Source: Desulfuromonadales bacterium (GTDB lineage Bacteria; Desulfobacterota; Desulfuromonadia; Geobacterales; Pseudopelobacteraceae). Taken from it: a DNA stretch of 64,000 nucleotides. The first letter of the stretch is position 1. The number at the start of each line of letters is the position of its first letter. The DNA lies in contig DUZS01000001.1 in assembly GCA_013349405.1 (NCBI GenBank), forward strand, positions 62,001-126,000. Direction: 5' to 3'. The position numbers were made by a program, and so were the translations under genes. Shown here one piece after another: positions 56,382-64,000 of the stretch. The notes under the pieces were generated by a model. That model was not told where the DNA came from and ran no database searches. It saw nothing but the letters and a program-made list of their open reading frames with translations.

Positions 56382-57668
56382 TTACGCGATCATTTTGAAG
56401 CATTTTGCCGCCGCAGCAATGGTCTTTTCGATGTCAGCCTCACTGTGCGCCGCCGAAACGAAGGCTGTTTCAAACTGAGACGGGGCAAGGTAGACCCCTT
56501 CATCGAGCATGCCGAGGAAGTATCTGGCGAAGGCCCTGGTATCGCACTGCGATGCCGTCGGCCAGTCAAAAACCTCACCTTTGCTGAAAAAGGCGCAGAA
56601 CATGCTGCCGATACGGGTTGAGTAGATCGGGTAGCCGGCGTCTTTAGCCGCCTTGGCAATACCTTCGGCAACGGCACGGCTCTTCTCTTCCAATGCTTCG
56701 TAGAAACCGGGCTGCTTGAGGATGTTCAGTGTTGCGATCCCCGCCGACATGGCCAGCGGATTCCCGGACAGGGTTCCTGCCTGGTAGATTCCGCCTGCCG
56801 GCGAGAGCTTTTCCATGATTTCGCGCGTGCCGCCGAAGGCGCCGACCGGAAGGCCGCCGCCGATTATTTTGCCGAGCGTTGTCATGTCCGGAGTGACGCC
56901 GGTCAACTCCTGCATCCCGCCGTAGGCAACCCGGAAGCCGCACATTACCTCATCAAAAATCAGGATAATGCCTTCATTGGTGCAGATCTCCCGCAGTCCT
57001 TCCAGAAAACCTTCGCGTGGCGGTACCGTTCCCATATTTCCGGCAATCGGTTCAACAATGATGCAGGCAATTGCTCCCCTGTTACCGGCAACCAGCTCTT
57101 TGACCGATGCAAGCGAATTAAATTCCGCGGTGAGGGTATGCTTTGCAAAGTCGGCCGGAACGCCGGGGGAGTCAGGCACGCCGAATGTGGCCATCCCGGA
57201 TCCGGCCTTGACCAGCAGCGAGTCTGAATGACCGTGATAGCAGCCGGAGAACTTCATGATCTTGTCACGTCCCGTATAGCCGCGGGCAAGTCTGATGGCA
57301 CTCATGGTTGCTTCCGTGCCGGAGCTGACCATGCGTACCATTTCAATTGACGGAACCGCATCAATGACCATGTTTGCAAGAATGGTTTCGCGCTCTGTCG
57401 GCGCTCCGAAGCTGGCGCCGCTGGCCATGGTGTCCTGAACCGCTTTGAGGATGTCCGGATGGCAGTGGCCGACGATCATCGGCCCCCAGGAACCGACATA
57501 GTCAACAAAATCATTACCATCCTCATCATAGATATGTGAGCCGGCAGCTTTTTTGATGAAGAGAGGGTCAGCACCGACCGATTTGAATGCCCGCACCGGG
57601 CTGTTTACTCCGCCGGGAATTACAGCTTTTGCCTGCTGAAAAAGTACACTGGAACGTTCGTGATTCAT
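56382..57668 (-). CDS. hemL: Glutamate-1-semialdehyde 2,1-aminomutase
   Basis: This 428-residue class III PLP enzyme has [38 protein letters not shown], and the PLP-binding lysine K267 in [18 protein letters not shown]. It makes 5-aminolevulinate for heme and B12, the C5 route. It lies upstream of the F0 operon on the same strand, 86 bp away, and divergent from nuoA. Confidence 0.97.
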   Translation of the reverse strand: MNHERSSVLFQQAKAVIPGGVNSPVRAFKSVGADPLFIKKAAGSHIYDEDGNDFVDYVGSWGPMIVGHCHPDILKAVQDTMASGASFGAPTERETILANMVIDAVPSIEMVRMVSSGTEATMSAIRLARGYTGRDKIMKFSGCYHGHSDSLLVKAGSGMATFGVPDSPGVPADFAKHTLTAEFNSLASVKELVAGNRGAIACIIVEPIAGNMGTVPPREGFLEGLREICTNEGIILIFDEVMCGFRVAYGGMQELTGVTPDMTTLGKIIGGGLPVGAFGGTREIMEKLSPAGGIYQAGTLSGNPLAMSAGIATLNILKQPGFYEALEEKSRAVAEGIAKAAKDAGYPIYSTRIGSMFCAFFSKGEVFDWPTASQCDTRAFARYFLGMLDEGVYLAPSQFETAFVSAAHSEADIEKTIAAAAKCFKMIA

Positions 57669-57821
57669 AAATCAACCTCGCATTGAATTGAAGATAAAGA
57701 GTAACGTGGGGAGAAGTGTCTACCATATAAACACCGGATGTGTCAATGGTAAAGCGCTAATTTTATTTGTAATTTAGATTGCGTGGGATCATTAAAACAT
57801 TCATCCGGAGTAAAAAAACTA

Positions 57822-57850
57822 TTGACAAAGAACGCCAGATACCCTATTTA
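57822..57850 (+). promoter_or_regulatory. Sigma70-type promoter for the nuo operon
   Basis: TTGACA (57822-57827) and TATTTA (57845-57850) are 17 bp apart, 48 bp before nuoA, which has AAGGAGG. Confidence 0.65.
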
Positions 57851-57898
57851 GGTGCGTCCTTTGTATACAGTATTCCGTCCGCAGTAAGGAGGTTTTTA

Positions 57899-58255
57899 AT
57901 GCTTGGTGCATACCTGCCAATACTACTATTGGTGCTCGTAGCGATAGGTTTCGGGGCTTGCTCGCTCATTTTCTCTTCCCTGATCGGCCCGAAAAAACCG
58001 TCGAAAGTAAAGCTGCAGCCGTACGAAAGCGGCTGTGATCCTGTCGGGACGGCTCGGGAGCGCTATTCGATCAAATTTTATATGATCGCAGTGCTGTTCA
58101 TATTGTTTGATATTGAGGCGGTGTTTCTCTACCCATGGGCTATTCTCTACAAGAAGCTCGGCGTTTTCGGCCTGGTTGAGATGGGACTTTTCATTGTCAT
58201 TCTTTTTGTTGGTTATATTTATGTCTGGAAAAAAGGAGCGCTGGAATGGGAGTAG
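57899..58255 (+). CDS. nuoA: NADH-quinone oxidoreductase subunit A
   Basis: This 118-residue protein has three membrane helices. [21 protein letters not shown] and [12 protein letters not shown] are the subunit A signatures (the loop Cys and the acidic residues in helix 2). AAGGAGG before ATG 57899 sets the start; longer readings enter the promoter. It overlaps nuoB by 10 bp. Confidence 0.96.
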   Translation: MLGAYLPILLLVLVAIGFGACSLIFSSLIGPKKPSKVKLQPYESGCDPVGTARERYSIKFYMIAVLFILFDIEAVFLYPWAILYKKLGVFGLVEMGLFIVILFVGYIYVWKKGALEWE

Positions 58256-58761
58256 ACAATCCGCTTGGCGATAACGTTATCACCACGTCACTGGATCTTT
58301 TGGTTAACTGGTCCCGGAAGTCGTCCATCTGGCCTATGACCTTTGGTCTGGCATGCTGCGCTATTGAGATGATGGCCACCGGCGCCTCGCACAATGACCT
58401 GGACCGTTTCGGAATAATTTTTCGCGCCTCGCCACGTCAGTCAGACTGCATCATTATTGCCGGCACGGTAACCAAAAAAATGCTGCCGGTAATCATGACG
58501 GTGTATGAGCAGATGCCGGAACCAAAATGGGTTATTGCCATGGGTGCCTGCGCCTGTTCGGGCGGCATTTTTGACACTTACAGTGTCGTGCAGGGTATCG
58601 ATGAAGCGCTGCCGGTCGATGTCTATATCCCCGGCTGCCCGCCGCGTCCCGAAGCATTATTGTTCGGTCTGTTGAAGCTTCAGGACAAAATCATGCAGGA
58701 AAGAAACTCATTCGGCAATGCTATTGGCCTGGGCGAACGCTATATCCCTGAAGCCGCCTGA
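58246..58761 (+). CDS. nuoB: NADH-quinone oxidoreductase subunit B
   Basis: This 171-residue peripheral subunit holds the terminal cluster N2: [12 protein letters not shown] provides the two adjacent cysteines, CACSGGIFD and [10 protein letters not shown] the others. The Q site lies between it and NuoD. Confidence 0.97.
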   Translation: MGVDNPLGDNVITTSLDLLVNWSRKSSIWPMTFGLACCAIEMMATGASHNDLDRFGIIFRASPRQSDCIIIAGTVTKKMLPVIMTVYEQMPEPKWVIAMGACACSGGIFDTYSVVQGIDEALPVDVYIPGCPPRPEALLFGLLKLQDKIMQERNSFGNAIGLGERYIPEAA

Positions 58762-58810
58762 CCGTTCAAATAACCTGACACACACAAATCCCACAAAAGG
58801 GTTGGATATC

Positions 58811-59299
58811 ATGGCAGAAAACAATAGAGCAGTAGTTAAACTGAAGGAAACGTTTGCCGCTTCGATCATTGATGTCGTCGAATTCAGAGGGGAAGTGACG
58901 GTAACGGTAGCGAAGAATGCTATTATTGAAATTCTTTCGTTTCTCAAACAGTCACTTCAGTACAACCTGCTTACCGATCTTACCGCAGTTGACTATCTGG
59001 GTAAGAAAGAAGAGCGCTTTATGATGGTGTATCTGCTCTATTCGATTCCGAACAAAGACCGGCTGCGTATCAAAACGCCGGTAACTGAAGCTGATTGTAC
59101 CATACCTACTGCAATTCCGGTCTGGAAGACGGCCAACTGGCTGGAGCGCGAAGTATTCGACCTGTTCGGCATCACCTTCAGCGGCCATCCCGACCTCCGG
59201 CGCATTCTCATGACCGACGACTGGGTCGGTCATCCGCTCCGCAAGGACTACCCGCTGCAGGGTCCTGACCGTGAACCCTACAAAGGGCGCTTGTCATAG
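58811..59299 (+). CDS. nuoC: NADH-quinone oxidoreductase subunit C
   Basis: This 162-residue subunit has the 30-kDa signature ANWLEREVFDLFGITFSGHPDLRRI and ends RKDYPLQGPDREPY. It is separate from NuoD, not fused. ATG 58811 gives the expected length; upstream codons overlap nuoB. Confidence 0.94.
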   Translation: MAENNRAVVKLKETFAASIIDVVEFRGEVTVTVAKNAIIEILSFLKQSLQYNLLTDLTAVDYLGKKEERFMMVYLLYSIPNKDRLRIKTPVTEADCTIPTAIPVWKTANWLEREVFDLFGITFSGHPDLRRILMTDDWVGHPLRKDYPLQGPDREPYKGRLS

Positions 59300-59342
59300 T
59301 TTAACTTCATCGTTTGTAATTCGATCATAGAAGAGGCGATAC

Positions 59343-60515
59343 ATGGCTGCTACTGAAACAATGACACTGAATATGGGTCCACAGCATCCCAGTACTCACG
59401 GAGTTCTGCGGCTTGTTCTCGAGCTTGACGGCGAGGTAATCGTTAAAGTCACTCCTCATATCGGCTTTCTGCACCGCGGTGTAGAGAAACTTTCCGAACA
59501 CCGGACCTATCACCAGATCCTTCCGCTGACCGACCGCCTCGACTATCTGGCACCGATGAGCAACAATCTGGGCTACATTCTGGCTGTTGAAAAGCTGATG
59601 GCCGTCGAGGTGCCTGACCGTGCTGAGACGATCCGTATTATCATGGCCGAGTTGACCCGACTTGAATCGCATCTCGTCTGGATTGCCTGCCATGCTCTTG
59701 ATATCGGTGCCATGACCGTTTTCATCTACGCTTTCCGTGAGCGTGAAACAGTTATGGAAATTTACGAACTGATTTCCGGCGCCCGCATGACGTCAAACTT
59801 CTTCCGGGTCGGCGGCCTTTCTCAGGATGTTCCGGACGAATTTGTCAAGAAAGTCAGTGACTTTATCGATGTCATGCCCGGCTACCTCGACCAGTATGAA
59901 GGTCTGCTGACCACAAACCCGATCTGGCTCAAGCGTACCGTCGGCAACGGCGTTATTTCCGCAGAGGATGCCATTGATATCGGCCTTACCGGTCCTGCCC
60001 TCCGTGGCTCAGGTGTTGATTGGGATCTGCGCCGGGATAATCCGTACAGCGGCTATGAAAAGTATCAGTTCAAAGTACCGACCGGTGAAAATTGTGACAC
60101 GTTTGACCGCTATAAAGTGCGCCTCATTGAAATGCGTGAAGCATGCAAGATCGTCCGCCAGGCTCTTGATCGACTTACGCCGGGACCGGTGCTTGCCGAC
60201 TGCCCGCAGGTCTGTTACCCGCCCAAGGAAAATGTCTACAACAGTATTGAGGGCTTGATCCATCACTTCAAGATCGCTTCCGAAGGTTTTGTTGCACCGG
60301 AAGGTGAAGTGTACCAGGGTGTTGAAGCTCCCAAGGGTGAACTTGGCTTCTATATTGTCAGCGATGGCGGCAACATGCCTGAGCGCCTGAGAATTCGTCC
60401 GCCATCATTCGTGAATCTGCAGGCCATCGAACAGATGAGTGTCGGTTCCATGATTGCCGACCTGGTGGCTGTAATTGGTACTCTGGACATTGTTCTTGGT
60501 GAAATTGACAGATAA
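59343..60515 (+). CDS. nuoD: NADH-quinone oxidoreductase subunit D
   Basis: This 390-residue 49-kDa subunit begins MTLNMGPQHPSTHGVLRLVL with the Q-site histidines. It has GFLHRGVEKL, GSGVDWDLRRDNPY, and ends in DLVAVIGTLDIVLGEIDR. It contributes the quinone pocket. Confidence 0.97.
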   Translation: MAATETMTLNMGPQHPSTHGVLRLVLELDGEVIVKVTPHIGFLHRGVEKLSEHRTYHQILPLTDRLDYLAPMSNNLGYILAVEKLMAVEVPDRAETIRIIMAELTRLESHLVWIACHALDIGAMTVFIYAFRERETVMEIYELISGARMTSNFFRVGGLSQDVPDEFVKKVSDFIDVMPGYLDQYEGLLTTNPIWLKRTVGNGVISAEDAIDIGLTGPALRGSGVDWDLRRDNPYSGYEKYQFKVPTGENCDTFDRYKVRLIEMREACKIVRQALDRLTPGPVLADCPQVCYPPKENVYNSIEGLIHHFKIASEGFVAPEGEVYQGVEAPKGELGFYIVSDGGNMPERLRIRPPSFVNLQAIEQMSVGSMIADLVAVIGTLDIVLGEIDR

Positions 60516-60544
60516 CTCCGCACGATTCAAAGGAGATGGGGCGC

Positions 60545-61057
60545 ATGAGTGACGTAGCAGCGCAGCAGGCCACAGAGCAGGAACCGGTAATTGACCTTTC
60601 ACTGGCCGATGCAATTATCGACAAATATATAGACTTACCGGGAAACCTGATGCCGGTTCTCCAGGCCGCTCAGGATGAATATGGCTACATTCCGCGGATA
60701 GTGGCCGATCATATTGCTGAGCGTCTCAATGTGTATCCGAGTCAGATCTACGGAGTGCTTACCTTTTATGCTCAGTTTCATCTCAAGCCGCGCGGCAAAT
60801 TCATCATCAGAGTCTGCGTCGGTACCGCCTGTCACGTACAGGGTGCTCCCCGAATCGTTGAAACTTTTTTTGATAAACTCGGTATCGGTCATGCAGAGAC
60901 TACCCCCGATCTTCGCTTCACCTTTGAGAAGGTTGCCTGTCTTGGGGCATGCGGAATGGCGCCGTTGGCAATGGTTAATGATTCAACGTACGGTGGCATG
61001 ACTGTACAGAAAGTTGATGAAATCGTAACCGACTACTGTCAGCGGCCAATGAAGTAG
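60545..61057 (+). CDS. nuoE: NADH-quinone oxidoreductase subunit E
   Basis: This 170-residue thioredoxin-like 2Fe-2S protein has VCVGTACHVQGAP and VACLGACGMAP providing the four cysteines of cluster N1a. The N-terminal helical domain has LMPVLQAAQDEYGYIP. AAGGAGA precedes ATG 60545. Confidence 0.95.
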   Translation: MSDVAAQQATEQEPVIDLSLADAIIDKYIDLPGNLMPVLQAAQDEYGYIPRIVADHIAERLNVYPSQIYGVLTFYAQFHLKPRGKFIIRVCVGTACHVQGAPRIVETFFDKLGIGHAETTPDLRFTFEKVACLGACGMAPLAMVNDSTYGGMTVQKVDEIVTDYCQRPMK

Positions 61058-61096
61058 CCAGTAGCTCGAAACTATCCAGCAAGGGACAATTGAGTC

Positions 61097-62878
61097 ATGA
61101 GCGAAAACACAGGAATAAAAATTCTGATCTGCCAGGGTACCGGCGGAGTTTCGATGGGTGCCAAAGAAGTCGAGGCGGCCTTCGTAAAAATTCTCGCGGA
61201 AAAGGGTGTTGACGCCCAGGTCGGCAAGCGATGTGATGTCATCAAGACCGGCTGCCGCGGACTCTGCGCCAACGACGTTCTGGTTGATATTATTACCCCT
61301 GATCAGGGGCGTGTGACCTATGACTTTGTCAAACCCGAAGAGGTTGAGAAGATAATTGACGAGCATATCGTCAATCATGCAGTAATTGAAAAACGAAAAG
61401 CCAAGCCGTACTACAACCAGTTTGTTGATGCCCAGATGCGTGTCGTTATGACCGGCTGTGGTCAGATCGATCCGGATAGTATTGACGCTTATAAAGAAGA
61501 AGATGGTTTCAAGGCGATTGAGAAATGCATCAAGAGCATGAAACCGGAAGAGGTTATTGAAGAAGTCAAGAAGTCTGGCCTCCGCGGTCGTGGGGGCGGC
61601 GGATTTCCCACCGGTATGAAATGGTCTTTCTGCAAGGCATCACCCGGAGATCACAAGTATCTGATCTGCAACGCCGACGAGGGCGATCCCGGTGCGTTTA
61701 TGGACCGTTCGCTCCTTGAAGGCGACCCGTACTGCATCATTGAAGGGATGATGATCGCCGCGTATGCAATCGGCTGCGATTTCGGCTATGTCTATGTCCG
61801 CGCGGAGTATCCGCTGGCCGTTCAGCGACTCCAGCATGCCATCGATATCTGCTATGAAAAGGGGTACCTCGGCAAGAATATCCAGGGTTGGGGCCTTGAT
61901 TTTGACATGCGCATCAAGATGGGTGCCGGCGCTTTCGTCTGTGGTGAAGAGACCGCTCTGATGGCTTCAATCGAGGGCTTCCGCGGCATGAGTCGCCCCC
62001 GCCCCCCTTTCCCCGCTGTACGCGGACTCTGGGGCAAACCCACAAATATCAACAACGTAGAAACGTTTGGTAACGTGCGCCACATAATCAACAAAGGTGG
62101 TGACTGGTACGCTTCGCTCGGTACCGAAACGACAAAGGGCACCAAAATTTTTGCGGTAACCGGCAAAGTAAAGCATACCGGTCTCGTTGAAGTTCCTGCC
62201 GGCATGAAAATCCGCGAAGTTATTTACGATGTCTGCGGCGGTATCGCCAATAATCGCAAATTCAAGGCTGTCCAGGCTGGTGGCCCATCGGGCGGCTGTA
62301 TTCCTGCCGAAATTCTCGATACTCCCGTTGACTATGATTCACTGATTAAAGCCGGAGCCATGATGGGATCCGGTGGCCTGGTTGTCATGGACGAGACTAC
62401 CTGTATGGTCGACGTATCGCGCTTCTTCCTGAATTTTACCCGGGACGAGTCCTGCGGCAAATGCGTTCCCTGCCGTATCGGTCTCAAGGTCATGCTTGAT
62501 ATTCTTGAGCGCATCACCGAAGGTCGCGGTGAGCCGACTGACATCGCCACACTTCAGGATCTGGGCATTGCCATCAAAAAGGCGTCGTTATGCGGTCTCG
62601 GGCAGACCGCCCCCAACCCGATCCTCTCCACCATAAATTATTTCCGAGATGAGTATGAAGCTCATATCAACGATAAACGCTGCCCGTCCAATTGCTGCAA
62701 AGAGCTGCTGCTGTGGCAGGTGGTTGAGGATAAGTGTGTCAAGTGCGGCGCGTGCAAGAAAGCCTGTCCGGTTGATGCGATCATCTGGGAAAAAGGACAA
62801 CTGGCTGTTCTTGATAAAGAAAAATGTACGAAATGTAAATCGTGCTACGACGCCTGCCGTTTTATGGCACTTGAATAG
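61097..62878 (+). CDS. nuoF: NADH-quinone oxidoreductase subunit F with C-terminal ferredoxin domain
   Basis: This 593-residue protein is longer than the E. coli protein (about 445). A thioredoxin-like 2Fe-2S domain is at 1-110 (TGCRGLCANDV). The FMN/NADH core follows (GRGGGGFPTGMKW, NADEGDPGAFMDR, GEETALMASIEG) and the N3 cluster ESCGKCVPCRIG. A C-terminal double 4Fe-4S ferredoxin domain has CVKCGACKKACPVDAI and CTKCKSCYDACRF. The plan is like NuoF/HydB proteins of anaerobes. The extra clusters suggest electron exchange with ferredoxin or an additional partner. Confidence 0.95.
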   Translation: MSENTGIKILICQGTGGVSMGAKEVEAAFVKILAEKGVDAQVGKRCDVIKTGCRGLCANDVLVDIITPDQGRVTYDFVKPEEVEKIIDEHIVNHAVIEKRKAKPYYNQFVDAQMRVVMTGCGQIDPDSIDAYKEEDGFKAIEKCIKSMKPEEVIEEVKKSGLRGRGGGGFPTGMKWSFCKASPGDHKYLICNADEGDPGAFMDRSLLEGDPYCIIEGMMIAAYAIGCDFGYVYVRAEYPLAVQRLQHAIDICYEKGYLGKNIQGWGLDFDMRIKMGAGAFVCGEETALMASIEGFRGMSRPRPPFPAVRGLWGKPTNINNVETFGNVRHIINKGGDWYASLGTETTKGTKIFAVTGKVKHTGLVEVPAGMKIREVIYDVCGGIANNRKFKAVQAGGPSGGCIPAEILDTPVDYDSLIKAGAMMGSGGLVVMDETTCMVDVSRFFLNFTRDESCGKCVPCRIGLKVMLDILERITEGRGEPTDIATLQDLGIAIKKASLCGLGQTAPNPILSTINYFRDEYEAHINDKRCPSNCCKELLLWQVVEDKCVKCGACKKACPVDAIIWEKGQLAVLDKEKCTKCKSCYDACRFMALE

Positions 62879-62923
62879 AATCAATTTCGCGCACTCGGTC
62901 AAACTCACTGAACAGAGGTTGAG

Positions 62924-64000
62924 ATGGTAAATCTTACAATAGATGACAAGCAGGTTACTGCACCAAAAAGTGCGACTATTTACGAAGCGGCCAAGCTGAA
63001 CGGGATCAAGATTCCGATTCTGTGCCATGATAAAAAGTTGAAGCCGTTCGGCGCGTGCCGCATGTGTCTGGTTGAAGTTGAGCAGATGAAAGGTCGCCAG
63101 ATTCCGGCCTGTACAACCCCGGTAACGGAAGGCATGATTATCCGCACCTCGACAGCGGATATCGTCAAAGCCCGTAAAATGGTTCTGGAGCTGCTGCTGC
63201 TCAACCATCCGCTTGACTGTCCGGTCTGTGATAAATCGGGTGACTGCGATCTGCAGAATCTCACCTATGAATACCAGGTTAACAGCAACCGCTTTACCGA
63301 TGAAAAATTCAGCCATGAGATTGATTACAATAATCCATTGATTGAACGGGACATGAACCGTTGTGTGTTATGCGGCAAATGCGCCCGTATCTGTGACGAG
63401 ATCGTCAGCTATGGCGCATTGACATTTATCGATCGCGGTATTGAAACAAAAATCGGCTGTGAATTTGATGACGGCCTGAACTGCGAATTCTGCGGTTCTT
63501 GTATTGCCGTCTGTCCGGTCGGTTCACTGCTGGCCCGTCCATTCAAACATAAAGCCCGCTTCTGGGCGATGACCAAACATCCATCGGTTTGTGGCTATTG
63601 CGGAACCGGCTGCAATATTACGCTCGGCGTTAAAGACAACAAGGTTCTGACGACTATTTATGATGAGGAGCAGGGGTTCCATAAAGGGCAGCTCTGTGTC
63701 CGTGGGCGCTTTGGCTATCAGTTCATCAGCAGTGAAAAACGCCTCACTACACCGCTGATCAAGAAAAACGGCAGACTGATTGAATCAACCTGGGATGAGG
63801 CTCTTGAGCTTGTCGCAGGGCGCCTGAAGGGGGGCAATTCGGTTGCTGCTCTGGCAACGCCGCGTCTGACCAATGAAGAACTGGCGCTCTTTAAAAAACT
63901 GCTCGTAGAGAATGTGGGGACGAAAAATTTCGATCACGCTGCCGGCTATGCGCACACCGCACTTACCGGGGGATTTGCCCGAAGCTTCGGGACGAGCGCT
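62924..64000 (+). CDS. nuoG: NADH-quinone oxidoreductase subunit G (3' end cut by window)
   Basis: About 359 residues are visible. The N-terminal 2Fe-2S domain has LCHDKKLKPFGACRMC. The HxxxCxxCxxxxxC cluster is in HPLDCPVCDKSGDC. Two 4Fe-4S clusters (CVLCGKCARIC, CEFCGSCIAVCPVGS) and a 4Fe-4S motif CGYCGTGCN, which opens the molybdopterin-oxidoreductase-like domain, follow. All N-terminal clusters are intact. GAGG precedes ATG 62924. The end lies beyond the window. Confidence 0.95.
   Translation, partial: MVNLTIDDKQVTAPKSATIYEAAKLNGIKIPILCHDKKLKPFGACRMCLVEVEQMKGRQIPACTTPVTEGMIIRTSTADIVKARKMVLELLLLNHPLDCPVCDKSGDCDLQNLTYEYQVNSNRFTDEKFSHEIDYNNPLIERDMNRCVLCGKCARICDEIVSYGALTFIDRGIETKIGCEFDDGLNCEFCGSCIAVCPVGSLLARPFKHKARFWAMTKHPSVCGYCGTGCNITLGVKDNKVLTTIYDEEQGFHKGQLCVRGRFGYQFISSEKRLTTPLIKKNGRLIESTWDEALELVAGRLKGGNSVAALATPRLTNEELALFKKLLVENVGTKNFDHAAGYAHTALTGGFARSFGTSA

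Overview
The window looks like a chromosomal segment of a member of the Geobacterales (Geobacter and relatives, Desulfobacterota). The evidence is gene content and order: recA-pilT-recX-alaS next to argB-argD-argF-argG and, further on, argH; a SAM-I riboswitch in front of metX; a Nuo operon with a NuoF that ends in a bacterial-type ferredoxin domain; and an F0 ATP synthase cluster (atpZ-atpI-atpB-atpE) with no F1 genes beside it. Genus and species cannot be read from the sequence alone. Both ends cut genes: ttcA on the left and nuoG on the right.

Layout. 1-4.3 kb: ttcA (partial), riboswitch-controlled metX, a CoA-binding protein and typA. 4.3-16.1 kb: one long minus-strand ion transport block, read from the right: a small protein gene, kdpA, kdpB, kdpC, an inserted DUF4160/DUF2442 pair, kdpD, kdpE, kup and a Na+/Ca2+-exchanger-type protein. 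16.2-21.8 kb: DUF4911 protein, MFS transporter, radical SAM/B12 protein, CapA-like protein, serS. 21.9-23.9 kb: tRNA-Ser(UGA) whose 3' end is exactly duplicated 1.27 kb downstream, bounding a small integrase-less element with a hicBA module, followed by a mazEF-type module. 24-33.8 kb: two lipoproteins, CBS protein, mutM, recA, pilT, recX, alaS, a response-regulator/kinase hybrid. 33.9-38.7 kb: argBD, an embedded brnT-type toxin-antitoxin pair, argF, argG. 38.9-48.4 kb: a sensor kinase reduced by internal deletion, an intact hybrid kinase, tamA and tamB. 48.5-49.9 kb: three toxin-antitoxin modules in a row, the middle one decayed. 50-54.3 kb: argH, ExeA/GspB-like genes, a lipoprotein, a DsrE-like protein flanked by direct repeats. 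54.6-57.7 kb: F0 genes and hemL on the minus strand. 57.9-64 kb: nuoABCDEFG.

How the genes fit together. The core is housekeeping: methionine and arginine biosynthesis, translation, DNA repair, energy conservation (complex I, ATP synthase) and outer-membrane assembly (TamAB). Potassium homeostasis is unusually concentrated, with the inducible Kdp pump, its sensor/regulator pair and the constitutive-type Kup carrier contiguous on one strand. Laid over this is a layer of small accessory modules. I count six recognisable toxin-antitoxin or TA-like loci, plus one decayed, and several sit inside or directly against core operons (kdp, arg) rather than in a large island. The most notable structures are the tRNA-bounded hicBA element, the TA-like pair splitting kdpABC from kdpDE, the brnT module coupled to argD, a kinase pseudogene with its ATPase C-terminus still readable, and two families of dispersed palindromes.
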